From Gemmatimonadales bacterium (GTDB lineage: Bacteria; Gemmatimonadota; Gemmatimonadetes; Gemmatimonadales; GWC2-71-9), in contig JACCSE010000231.1 of NCBI GenBank assembly GCA_013813145.1, positions 1-25,609 on the forward strand: a DNA stretch of 25,609 nt. Reading direction: 5' to 3'. Position numbers and translations under genes: made by a program. The notes under the pieces are model-generated. The model was not told where the DNA came from. It searched no databases and worked only from the letters and a program-made list of their open reading frames with translations. The first letter of the stretch is position 1; each line of letters starts with the position of its first letter. Of the stretch, positions 7,805 through 15,132 are shown in pieces.

Positions 7805-9049
7805 GTGGGGACCTTCCTCACCTCCTCTCCGCTCCGAGGGCCCGTGAACACACAAGAGCTTCAGACTGTCGCCCTCTTCGACAAGTGCCGCCAGTTCACC
7901 AAGGCCCGTGAGCTCCAGGCGGTCGGCCTCTATCCTTACTTCAATCCGATCTCGGAATCCGAGGACACGGTGGTCGTCATCGACGGCCAGAAGCGGATCA
8001 TGCTGGGGTCGAACAACTATCTCGGCCTTACCCACCATCCGAGGGTCCTGGAGACCGCCACCCGCGCCCTGACGCGGTACGGGTCGGGCTGCACCGGCAG
8101 CCGGTTCCTCAACGGCACGCTCGACCTGCACGAGCGGCTGGAGAGCGCCCTCGCCGAGTTCCTGGGCAAGGAATCCTGCCTGGTCTTCTCGACCGGGTAC
8201 TCGGCCAATCTGGGTCTCATCTCGGGGCTGGTGGGCCGGGGCGAGGTCGTCTACCTCGACAAGCTGGACCACGCCTCGATCGTGGACGGCGCCAAGCTCT
8301 CCTACGCCGATACCGAGCGATTCAACCACGGTGACATGGGGAATCTGGAGCGCCGGATGGAGCGGAACGGTACCGGTCGCGGCGCGATGATCGTGGTGGA
8401 CGGGGTGTACTCGATGGAGGGGAACATCGCCGACGTCCCCGGGCTGGTCCGGGTGGCCCGCAAGTACGGCGCCGCCCTGGCCCTGGACGACGCCCACGCG
8501 CTCGGCGTGCTCGGCCCCAACGGGGACGGGACGGCCGCGCACTTCGGGGCGATCGAGGATGTGGACATCATCGCCGGCACCTTCTCCAAGTCGCTCGCTT
8601 CGATCGGCGGGTTCGTCGCCGCTTCGGAGAGCGTCATCCACTACCTCAAGCACCACAGCCGGCCGCTGATCTTCACCGCGTCGCTGCCGCCCGCCAACAC
8701 CGCCGGGGTGCTCGCCGCACTCCAGGTGCTCCAGGACGAGCCCGAACGGCGCGAGCGGCTCTGGTCCAACACCCGCCACCTCCAGGCGGGCTTCCGGAGC
8801 CTCGGCTTCGAGATCGGCCCCACCCAGACGCCGATCGTGCCGGTGCTGGTCGGACCGCTGGAGAAGACCTTCGTCATGTGGCGCCGGCTGTTCGACGCCG
8901 GCGTGTTCACCAACCCGGTCGTGTCTCCGGCGGTGCCGCCGACGCAGTGCCGGTTGCGCACCAGCCTCATGGCGACGCACACCTTCGATCAGATTGATTT
9001 CGCCCTGGAGCAGTTCGCCCGTATCGGCCGGGACCTGGGGGTCATCTGA
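7805..9049 (+). CDS. spt: Serine palmitoyltransferase (alpha-oxoamine synthase family)
   Basis: PLP enzyme that condenses serine with an acyl thioester to 3-ketosphinganine-type products, the first step of sphingolipid synthesis. It has 414 residues from GTG 7805; GTG 7844 (MNTQELQTVALFDKCR) is an equally plausible start and closer to the usual N-terminus. Family signatures are GSNNYLGLTHHPRV, YGSGCTGSRFLNGT, the PLP-stacking His156 in LDHASIVDG, Asp228 and His231 in ALDDAHALGVLG, and the Schiff-base Lys262 in GTFSKSLASIGGF. The same fold includes 2-amino-3-ketobutyrate CoA ligase and 8-amino-7-oxononanoate synthase. I prefer serine palmitoyltransferase because of the next three genes and the FDKCR...YPYF N-terminal segment. 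The stop overlaps the next gene. Confidence 0.88.
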   Translation: MGTFLTSSPLRGPVNTQELQTVALFDKCRQFTKARELQAVGLYPYFNPISESEDTVVVIDGQKRIMLGSNNYLGLTHHPRVLETATRALTRYGSGCTGSRFLNGTLDLHERLESALAEFLGKESCLVFSTGYSANLGLISGLVGRGEVVYLDKLDHASIVDGAKLSYADTERFNHGDMGNLERRMERNGTGRGAMIVVDGVYSMEGNIADVPGLVRVARKYGAALALDDAHALGVLGPNGDGTAAHFGAIEDVDIIAGTFSKSLASIGGFVAASESVIHYLKHHSRPLIFTASLPPANTAGVLAALQVLQDEPERRERLWSNTRHLQAGFRSLGFEIGPTQTPIVPVLVGPLEKTFVMWRRLFDAGVFTNPVVSPAVPPTQCRLRTSLMATHTFDQIDFALEQFARIGRDLGVI

Positions 9050-10182
9050 GCCCACCGCTGCGCCTCCGCGCGGCGCGCAATCGACGAGACCTGAAGCACT
9101 TCATCGATCTGCCCTACCGACTCCACGCGCGGGACCCTCTCTGGGTCCCGCCGTTGCGTCGGGACATGGACGCGCTGCTCTCCCGCGCCCGAAACCCCTT
9201 CTTCGAGCATGCCGAGGCGGAGTATTTCCTGGCCGAGCAGGCGGGCGAGGTGGTAGGCCGCGTCGCCGCCATCAGCAACCGTCTGCACAACGAGACCCAC
9301 GGGGACCGAGTTGGCTTCTTCGGGTTCTTCGAGTGTACCGACGACCAGGCGGTAGCGGACGTGCTGCTCACCGCCGCGGCGGATTGGTGCCGGGAGCGGA
9401 GACACGACCTCCTTCGCGGTCCCGCGTCCTTTTCGGTGAATGACGAGTGCGGCCTGCTGGTTGACGGGTTCGAGACTCCCCCAACCCTCATGATGCCGTA
9501 CAACCCCCGCTACTACGTCCGGTTGCTGGAGACATCCGGGTTCGTGAAGGCCAAGGACCTCTGGGTATACCAGGGCGGGAGCGAACAGGCTTACGTGCCG
9601 GTACCCGAGCGGCTCGCGCGGGGTACGGAGCTGATCCGCCAACGCTTGGGGATTACCATCCGGCCGCTCGACCTGAGGGACTTCGACGGCGAGGTCGAAC
9701 GGATCAAGGCGCTGTACAACGCGGCGTGGGAGAGGAACTGGGGCTTCGTCCCCATGACCGACCGGGAGATCGACCATCTGGCCGAGCAGTTCCGACCGGT
9801 GGTGATCCCGGAGCTGGTGCCGATCGCGGAGAAGGACGGCCGGATGATCGGATTCGGCATCACCCTGCCGGACCTGAACGTGGTGTTTCGCGGCAACCGC
9901 TCCGGCCGCATCTTTCCGGTCATTCTCAAGGTTCTCTGGGCCCTGAAAATGAAGAAGATCCGCCGGGCTCGGATCCTCCTGCTGGGGATCCTGCCGGAGT
10001 ATCGCGGCCGGGGAGTCGATGCGATGCTCTACCATTGGATCTGGACCAAGTCGGGAGAGCGGCAGATCTATTGGGGAGAGGCGGGGTGGATCCTGGAGGA
10101 CAACCCGGCGATGAACGCCGGGCTGGAGAAAATGACCTTCCGGGTCTACAAGACCTACCGGCTCTACGATCGGCCGATATGA
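9046..10182 (+). CDS. Predicted bacterial ceramide synthase (GNAT-fold N-acyltransferase)
   Basis: Large GNAT-like protein, 378 residues from a proposed CTG at 9046. The acyl-CoA pyrophosphate-binding loop is visible as LLGILPEYRGRGVDAMLY (about 311-328). An N-terminal acetyltransferase-like half contains AEAEYFLAEQAGEVVGRVAAISNR, GFFGFFECTDD and RGPASFSVNDECGLLVDGF. From the neighbours I infer that it N-acylates the long-chain base (ceramide synthase), as reported for GNAT-type ceramide synthases in bacteria. The only conventional start is TTG 9154, which deletes RRDLKHFIDLPYRLHARDPLWVPP, a segment I recall as conserved at the N-terminus of this family. No ATG, GTG or TTG exists in frame between the preceding in-frame stop and 9154. 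CTG 9046 overlaps the spt stop as CTGA. The stop overlaps the next gene as ATGA. Confidence 0.78.
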   Translation: MSPPLRLRAARNRRDLKHFIDLPYRLHARDPLWVPPLRRDMDALLSRARNPFFEHAEAEYFLAEQAGEVVGRVAAISNRLHNETHGDRVGFFGFFECTDDQAVADVLLTAAADWCRERRHDLLRGPASFSVNDECGLLVDGFETPPTLMMPYNPRYYVRLLETSGFVKAKDLWVYQGGSEQAYVPVPERLARGTELIRQRLGITIRPLDLRDFDGEVERIKALYNAAWERNWGFVPMTDREIDHLAEQFRPVVIPELVPIAEKDGRMIGFGITLPDLNVVFRGNRSGRIFPVILKVLWALKMKKIRRARILLLGILPEYRGRGVDAMLYHWIWTKSGERQIYWGEAGWILEDNPAMNAGLEKMTFRVYKTYRLYDRPI

Positions 10183-11147
10183 GGGCGCTGGTGACCGGCG
10201 CTACCGGATTCGTCGGCAGTCATCTGGTGGAAGCGCTCCGGCGGGAGGGTAGCGAAGTGACGGTGCTCGCCCGCTCGGCGAGCAAGGCTGAGGCGCTGGC
10301 GTCGCTCGGTATGCGGGTCATCGCGGGCGATCTCCACGACCCCGGCGCTCTGAACCGCGCGGTGGAAGGAAGGGACGTGGTATTTCACGTGGCGGGTGTG
10401 GTGTCGGCACGAAACGAAGCCGAGTTCTTCCGGGCCAACCGGGACGGCACCGCCAATCTGGTGGCGGCGAGCGCGCAGGCCGGCCGGCCCCGCTTCGTCT
10501 TCGTTTCGTCCCTGGCCGCGGCCGGCCCAGCCGATCCCGGGCGGCCGCTGGTCGGGAGCGAGCCTCCCAGGCCGGTCACCGCGTACGGCCGGAGCAAGCT
10601 GGCGGCCGAGCGGGTCGTCGCCGCCGGCGAGTTGTCCTGGACCATCGTGCGTCCTCCCACGGTCTATGGCCCGCGCGACCGCGAGGTCCTGAAGGTGTTC
10701 CGCCTCGCCCGGTTGGGCCTGGCACCGGTGTTCGGCAACGGCAAGCAGGAACTTTCGGCCGTGCACGGAGCCGATCTGGCGGACGCGCTGCTCGCGGCCG
10801 GAGCATCGGAGACCGCCGCAGGCAAGATCTACCACGCTTGCCATCCGGAGATCTTCACCAGCGCCGAGTTCGTCCGGGCCATCGCCGCCGCCATGGGCCG
10901 GCGGGTCGCCGTGATCGGCGTGCCCCGCCCCATCGGACGTGCCCTGCTGGCGCTGACCGAAACCGGCGCGCGCCTGACCGGCCGTCCGACGATCCTCACC
11001 ACCGACAAGGCCAACGAGTTCTTTCAGGCGGCGTGGACGGCGGACCCCGGACCGCTCACTCGAGACACCGGCTGGCAGGCGGCGCACGATCTGCGGGCCG
11101 GTCTCGCCGACACCTACGAGTGGTACCGGAGCGCCGGATGGCTCTAG
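10179..11147 (+). CDS. cerR: NAD(P)-dependent epimerase/reductase, predicted ceramide reductase
   Basis: Extended short-chain dehydrogenase of 322 residues. It has the nucleotide-binding motif TGATGFVGSH (6-15), the GDLHDPGALNRAVEGRDVVFHVAG segment, the catalytic Ser110/111 in VFVSSLAA, and the Tyr136/Lys140 pair in YGRSK. RPPTVYGPRD is the usual extended-SDR signature. In bacterial sphingolipid clusters the enzyme of this family reduces the 3-keto group of the acylated or free long-chain base, and the position between the acyltransferase and the PAP2 gene supports this. General nucleoside-diphosphate-sugar epimerase activity cannot be excluded from sequence alone. The ATG at 10179 overlaps the preceding stop (ATGA), and the 3' end overlaps the next gene by 10 bases. 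Confidence 0.8.
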   Translation: MRALVTGATGFVGSHLVEALRREGSEVTVLARSASKAEALASLGMRVIAGDLHDPGALNRAVEGRDVVFHVAGVVSARNEAEFFRANRDGTANLVAASAQAGRPRFVFVSSLAAAGPADPGRPLVGSEPPRPVTAYGRSKLAAERVVAAGELSWTIVRPPTVYGPRDREVLKVFRLARLGLAPVFGNGKQELSAVHGADLADALLAAGASETAAGKIYHACHPEIFTSAEFVRAIAAAMGRRVAVIGVPRPIGRALLALTETGARLTGRPTILTTDKANEFFQAAWTADPGPLTRDTGWQAAHDLRAGLADTYEWYRSAGWL

Positions 11148-12049
11148 CCCGGCGCGAGGGCCTTCGCGCGGTCGATGTTCTTCTTCTGGGCTACCTCGGA
11201 GTCGTCTCCGCGGTCGCGGTGGCGCGCGCGCCGTCGCAGCCGGGATGCTGGTGGCTGCTAGGCGCGCACGGATTGTTCCTCGTCCTCCTGGTGCTCATCA
11301 CCCGGCCCGGACTCGGTCCGGTCGGCCGCACCCTGCGCGAGATCTACCCCTTGCTGCTCCTGGCCGGTCTCTACGCCGAGCTCGACGTGCTCAATGGGTC
11401 GGCCTCGCGGCCGGTCTACGACGCGATGGTGCAGCGCTGGGAGCTGGCGCTGTTCGGGGTGCAGGCCAGCACGGCCTGGTGGCAGAGCGCGCCGAGCCGG
11501 ATCTGGTCGGCCGTACTCCACGCCGCTTATTTCTCCTACTACTTCATCATCCTGATACCGGCGCTCTACTTCGTCTGGCGACGGGATCTGGACGCGGTCC
11601 GCCACTTCGTTCTCGTCGTGATGACCGTCTTCGTGCTGTGCTACTTCACGTTCATCTTCTTTCCGGTGGCCGGACCGTACTATCTCTTTCCGAGGCCGGC
11701 GGCCTGGTTCACCGATAATTATCCGGCGCGGCTGGTGTACGCCACGCTCGCCGGCGGCAGCTCCTACGGAGCCGCCTTCCCCAGCTCGCACGTCGCGGCA
11801 ACGGTCGCCGCGGCCCTGGCCGCTTACCGCGGATCGCGTTCGCTGGGCCTGCTGCTCGCGCTGCCCACGGCGTTGCTCACCGTGGGAGTCGTGTACTGTC
11901 AAATGCACTATGCGGTGGACGCTCTGGCCGGGCTCGGCGTGGGCGCCGCCGTGGCTTGGGCGCTCGGCGCCCGGCGGAGCCCGGTGCCATCCCGCCTCCC
12001 GCTGCGAAGCCGCCGGTCCGGCTCGCTCGCCGCCCCGCATACGAGCTGA
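11138..12049 (+). CDS. PAP2/Aur1-like integral membrane phosphotransferase
   Basis: Polytopic membrane protein of 303 residues with about six hydrophobic segments (about 13-30, 38-55, 68-82, 127-146, 156-176, 235-272). The PAP2 catalytic motifs are FPSSHVA (214-220, His218) and QMHYAVDALAG (255-265, His257, Asp261). The usual Ser-Arg before motif 3 is absent, as in Aur1-like inositolphosphoryl-ceramide synthases. The protein probably transfers a phospho-head group to ceramide, or removes one from a sphingoid phosphate; the position as last gene of the spt operon suggests the former. The ATG at 11138 lies inside the end of cerR. The C-terminal tail is Arg/Pro-rich and probably cytoplasmic. A hairpin follows the stop codon. 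Confidence 0.82.
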   Translation: MALARREGLRAVDVLLLGYLGVVSAVAVARAPSQPGCWWLLGAHGLFLVLLVLITRPGLGPVGRTLREIYPLLLLAGLYAELDVLNGSASRPVYDAMVQRWELALFGVQASTAWWQSAPSRIWSAVLHAAYFSYYFIILIPALYFVWRRDLDAVRHFVLVVMTVFVLCYFTFIFFPVAGPYYLFPRPAAWFTDNYPARLVYATLAGGSSYGAAFPSSHVAATVAAALAAYRGSRSLGLLLALPTALLTVGVVYCQMHYAVDALAGLGVGAAVAWALGARRSPVPSRLPLRSRRSGSLAAPHTS

Positions 12050-12069
12050 GCGCGACGGACCGGCAGGAG

Positions 12070-12096
12070 AAAGCCCCCCAGGATTCCGGAGGGCTT
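12070..12096. terminator. Hairpin between convergent PAP2 and cupredoxin genes
   Basis: AAGCCC at 12071-12076 pairs with GGGCTT at 12091-12096, with an inner CC/GG extension and one mismatch. There is no long T-run on either side; the minus strand reads CTTTCTCC after the stem. The position between two convergent stops suggests a bidirectional terminator. Confidence 0.5.
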
Positions 12097-12123
12097 CATC
12101 ACATTTCGACCGGGTGGGCCAGG

Positions 12124-12603
12124 TTACTGCACCGTGATCCTGCCCTTCATGCCGAGGGCAAGGTGGGGAAGGCAGTAGTACTTGTACTCACCCGTCGGAG
12201 CGTTGGCGAAGGTGACCGCGTACACCGCGCTGGGCTCGGTGAGGAGCTGGCCTTCGAGCGGCGCCATCTGGTCCGGCATGCCGGCCTTGAGCGCATCGGC
12301 GGCGCCGGAGGGGATGCTGTCGCCCCAGAAGGAGACGTTGTGCGGGCCCCCGCTCACGTTGTGGAATCGCACCACGTCGCCGGCCTTGATGGTGAGCTGG
12401 TCGGGCACGTACTTGTAGCTGCTGCCCTCGAGCACCATGTTGACGTCGTGCGTGGCGCCGGCCGCGGCGGGAGCCGCCCCCGCGCCGGATGCCCCCTGCT
12501 CCGGAGCCGCTGTGGTCTGCTGGTCATTTGCCGCCCCCTGCTCGCCGCCGCCACAGGCCGCGAACAGCACCGCCAGCCCCGCCACCAAGGAAGTCACGCG
12601 CAT
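12124..12603 (-). CDS. Cupredoxin (plastocyanin/azurin-like) lipoprotein
   Basis: Type 1 blue-copper protein of 159 residues. The N-terminus is a lipoprotein signal ending LFAACGG (Cys17), followed by a 35-residue Ala/Gly/Gln linker and then the cupredoxin domain from about residue 51. The four copper ligands are clear: His88 in GPHNVSFW, then Cys144, His147 and Met152 in YYCLPHLALGM. It probably carries electrons on the periplasmic side. With alternative complex III about 3 kb away, it could accept electrons from ActE or donate to a terminal oxidase (inference; no oxidase is in the window). GGAGG lies about 12 bases before the ATG. A promoter (12659-12686) and a palindrome (12638-12659) lie directly upstream. 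Confidence 0.93.
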   Translation of the reverse strand: MRVTSLVAGLAVLFAACGGGEQGAANDQQTTAAPEQGASGAGAAPAAAGATHDVNMVLEGSSYKYVPDQLTIKAGDVVRFHNVSGGPHNVSFWGDSIPSGAADALKAGMPDQMAPLEGQLLTEPSAVYAVTFANAPTGEYKYYCLPHLALGMKGRITVQ

Positions 12604-12637
12604 CGCCGCTCTCTGCCTCCAAAATTGGGATGTCAGA

Positions 12638-12659
12638 CTTTGTGAACCAGTTCACAAAG
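12638..12659. promoter_or_regulatory. Perfect 22-bp palindromic operator (Rex- or CRP/FNR-like)
   Basis: Half-site CTTTGTGAAC (12638-12647) is repeated exactly as its reverse complement at 12650-12659, with a 2-base centre (CA). It fits TTGTGAA-N4-TTCACAA, known for the NADH-sensing repressor Rex, and also TGTGA-N6-TCACA, known for CRP. It lies between the divergent cupredoxin and cysteine-rich genes, just downstream of a likely -10 box for the cupredoxin, where a bound repressor would block transcription. Confidence 0.75.
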
Positions 12660-12686
12660 ATATACGAAAGCTTTTAACTTGCGCAA
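12659..12686 (-). promoter_or_regulatory. Predicted sigma70-type promoter of the cupredoxin gene
   Basis: On the minus strand, TTGCGC (-35, 12681-12686), a 16-base spacer and TATATC (-10, 12659-12664). The expected start of transcription falls inside the palindrome. The region is markedly AT-rich for this genome. Confidence 0.5.
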
Positions 12687-12690
12687 CACG

Positions 12691-13479
12691 ATGATGGATC
12701 CTCCTCCCTGTAAACGGCTTGGGCCTCAGTGCCGCAGCCTGCGGGTGACTCTACGCGTGGGTTCGCTCGAGGACGGCTCGACCTCGCTGGACCACGAGGC
12801 CACCTGGCTCATGGGACACACCCGTGCCATCACCTTCGGCGACCTGTGGGAAGGAGAGGGCGATCTCTACGTGGATGCCGTGCTCCACGTGGGATGCCGA
12901 TTTCTCCGGGTCGAGGACCGGGCGGCGCGCTGCTCGCTGTACGGCTTCCGCGGCCCCCTCCCCCGGGGTGCCCGGCGGATAGAGCAACCCCGGCGAGTCG
13001 GCCGCAACCGCTTCCGGGTGGTGGAGGACAGCCGGCCCGAGGTTCGTACCCTGCCGGCGGAAGCCGCGTCCCCGGAGCCCCGCGGCGCCTTGCCGGTGCT
13101 CGCCTCGCCCAACCCCTGCGCCACCGCCTCCTGCAAGACCGCCGACCACTCGAGGGGGGCCGCCTGCTGCAGAGACCTGCAGGTCGAGATCATGTGCACT
13201 CGCCGGGAGCGGTCGCTGGAGGCCCTGGTTCGCTCCCGCCGGTCGCCGTACTTGTGTAAGATCGACCGGGCGGGGGACTATTCGTTGGAGGTGGAGATGA
13301 TCTCCGCCTGCGCGTATCTCGGGGAAGACGGCATCGCGTGCAGCCTGCATGGCCGGCGCCGCCCCGACGGTCGGCCCGCCAAGCCGGACCTCTGCTCCGA
13401 ATGGCCGCCCAAGAACAAAGGGCTGCATCCGGGCTGCGTCTTCGCCCCCGGCAGACGCCGGGCGCAGGCCCGGGTGTGA
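12691..13479 (+). CDS. Cysteine-rich protein of unknown function
   Basis: I cannot name this protein with certainty. It has 262 residues and 14 cysteines (7, 14, 69, 81, 143, 148, 159, 160, 169, 189, 207, 217, 235, 249), with no signal peptide or membrane segment, so a cytoplasmic metal or Fe-S binder is likely. A motif occurs twice: CRFL-x9-CSLYGFR (69-87) and CAYL-x7-CSLHGRR (207-223). Together with CxxxxC-x10-CC (143-160), this resembles the YkgJ-type zinc/iron-chelating domain, in which a C-x-C-CC cluster is followed by C..L....CSIY..RP..C. The middle (about 95-140) is Pro/Arg-rich and probably a linker. The first ATG is at 12691; a TTG at 12681 is in another frame position and unlikely. 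It is divergent from the cupredoxin and shares the palindrome, so redox control is plausible. Confidence 0.75.
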   Translation: MMDPPPCKRLGPQCRSLRVTLRVGSLEDGSTSLDHEATWLMGHTRAITFGDLWEGEGDLYVDAVLHVGCRFLRVEDRAARCSLYGFRGPLPRGARRIEQPRRVGRNRFRVVEDSRPEVRTLPAEAASPEPRGALPVLASPNPCATASCKTADHSRGAACCRDLQVEIMCTRRERSLEALVRSRRSPYLCKIDRAGDYSLEVEMISACAYLGEDGIACSLHGRRRPDGRPAKPDLCSEWPPKNKGLHPGCVFAPGRRRAQARV

Positions 13480-13595
13480 CCGATCCAAGTGTGCAAGCGA
13501 ACGGAAGTTGGCCGTCCTCAAAGTCGATCCGCCCTGCCCCGACGGTCGTGTAGACCGGGTTCCTGGGATGCGACGGGGACCTCGGGGGAGGAATC

Positions 13596-14114
13596 GTGAG
13601 CGACGAGCTCGAAAAACTGTACCAGAGCACCTACACGGCGGTCGTGCGCTTCCTGTATCGCAAGGTGTGGGACGCGGAACGCGCTGAGGATCTGGCGCAG
13701 GAAGTCTTCGTGCGGGCGCTGGCGCACCGGCCGGAGAAGCCCCGCGCCTGGGTCTTCGCCGTGGCTGCCAACCTGGCGCGTGACGAGGCGAGGGCGGCGG
13801 TACGCCGGAAGCGGCATCTCACGCTGCTGAAAGGCGACCCCATCGCTCAGCCGGCGATGACCCCTGCGGCCGACGATACGGTCGAGCACGACGAACAGAT
13901 GGCCTCCGTGCAGGAGGCGCTCAACACGCTTACCCCTCGGGACCGGGAGATCCTGCTCCTGTGGGACGCCGGGCTCAGCTACCCGGAGATCGCGGCGCAG
14001 ACCGGACTGGCGGTCGGAGCGGTCGGCACGACGTTGGCGCGCGCGCGGCGCCGGCTGGTGGAAGCTCACGATCGACAGCAGAGACAGACGGGGGACCATG
14101 CGGCACATTCCTGA
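13596..14114 (+). CDS. ECF-type RNA polymerase sigma factor
   Basis: Sigma70 family, extracytoplasmic-function group, 172 residues. Region 2 is LYQSTYTAVVRFLYRKVWDAERAEDLAQEVFVRAL (8-42), with the DLAQEVFVR signature. Region 4 is TPRDREILLLWDAGLSYPEIAAQTGLAVGAVGTTLARARRRL (113-154), ending in the DNA-binding helix. GGAGG at 13587-13591 lies four bases before the GTG start. The anti-sigma gene overlaps its last 17 bases, so the two are co-translated. The inducing signal is not evident from the sequence. No clear own-type promoter was found in the 116 bases upstream. Confidence 0.93.
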   Translation: MSDELEKLYQSTYTAVVRFLYRKVWDAERAEDLAQEVFVRALAHRPEKPRAWVFAVAANLARDEARAAVRRKRHLTLLKGDPIAQPAMTPAADDTVEHDEQMASVQEALNTLTPRDREILLLWDAGLSYPEIAAQTGLAVGAVGTTLARARRRLVEAHDRQQRQTGDHAAHS

Positions 14115-15132
14115 GGACGAGCTTCACGCCTACCTGGACCAGGGATTGAGCCGCACGCAGTGCGTCGAGATCGAAAGCCACCTCGCCGACTGCTCCTCGT
14201 GCCGCGCCTCCCGCGACCGGATCGCGGCGCTCAGGGACCGCACGACTTCGCTTCTGGCCCGGCTGGCACCGCCGCGCCAGATCCCGCCCGCCTTCGAAAG
14301 CCTGCGCCGCCGCGCGGCGGAAGAGGCGTCCCAGCGCCGCCGTCGTGCCCATGTGGCCGCCTGGGCCGCGAGCCTCGTGGCCGCCGTGGGGTTCGGGTGG
14401 ACGGCCAGCTCGGTCATCGGAACCCGGGCTCTCGCCAACCCGGAAGTTGTGCAATCGCCCCCTCCAGTGCCCCGTGCCATAGCGGCGAGTGCGGCCGAGC
14501 CCGGACCGGACTCCGCGCCGGCGCGGGGGGCACCGGCTCCCACCGCTCCTGCCGTTGCCCGCCCGGAACGCGTCCAGCGCGCCCCCGCTCAGGTGGTGTC
14601 GCGCCCGGCTCGTCCGAGCCGCTCCGCTAAGGATTCGCTCCGGGCGGCGATGCTGGCCGTGCTCGACCCCGCCCCGGCGGTGGAGCTCACCCAGCTCGAT
14701 GACTCCCGCTCCCGAAACGCCGGCGAGTTCGACGGCATGTGGCGGACGGTATCGTGGGATGGCGCCCGGGCCGAGGCGGGCGAGCGGCTGCCCCACATCG
14801 ACGGCCTGCGGGTGCTCAAGGTGCAGGTCCAGGCGGGCGAACCGGGCAAGCGCTCGGTCATGGTCGTGGCCCAGCAGCTCTCTTCGGGGCAGGTCATCCA
14901 GACCATCGAGGGACCCGCCTCCGACGTCTCTCAACTCCTGGCCCGGCGCGCGATGAGCGGCGTGGATTCCGTGGTTCTGCGCGGCGACTCCCTGACCCGC
15001 AGCGCCGGGGGCGATCACGCCATGGCCATGCAGCTCGGCGACGACCGTATGCTCGCCATCACCGGCGCGCTGCCGTCGGACAGCCTGCGGGCGATGATCC
15101 GACGGTTGAATGCGGAGATGAGGAGTAAGTAG
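14098..15132 (+). CDS. Zinc-finger anti-sigma factor with periplasmic domain
   Basis: Membrane-bound anti-sigma factor of 344 residues. The N-terminal zinc-binding anti-sigma (ZAS / zf-HC2) motif is HLADCSSC (His28, Cys32, Cys35), preceded by ELHAYLDQGLS. A single membrane segment lies about 85-108 (AHVAAWAASLVAAVGFGWTA). An Ala/Pro-rich linker of about 80 residues follows, then a C-terminal folded domain (about 205-344) with a TVSWDGARAEAGERLPHIDGL segment and a KRSVMVVAQQLSSGQVIQTIEG strand pair, which I do not recognise. The topology puts that domain in the periplasm, where it would sense the signal and release the sigma factor. The ATG overlaps the sigma gene by 17 bases. The TAG stop is the first base step of a heptamer repeat. 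Confidence 0.88.
   Translation: MRHIPEDELHAYLDQGLSRTQCVEIESHLADCSSCRASRDRIAALRDRTTSLLARLAPPRQIPPAFESLRRRAAEEASQRRRRAHVAAWAASLVAAVGFGWTASSVIGTRALANPEVVQSPPPVPRAIAASAAEPGPDSAPARGAPAPTAPAVARPERVQRAPAQVVSRPARPSRSAKDSLRAAMLAVLDPAPAVELTQLDDSRSRNAGEFDGMWRTVSWDGARAEAGERLPHIDGLRVLKVQVQAGEPGKRSVMVVAQQLSSGQVIQTIEGPASDVSQLLARRAMSGVDSVVLRGDSLTRSAGGDHAMAMQLGDDRMLAITGALPSDSLRAMIRRLNAEMRSK

Noticed and set aside
10164..11087. A 307-codon minus-strand frame opposite the reductase gene
   Set aside because: Shadow of the SDR gene, whose plus-strand frame has complete Rossmann and YxxxK motifs.
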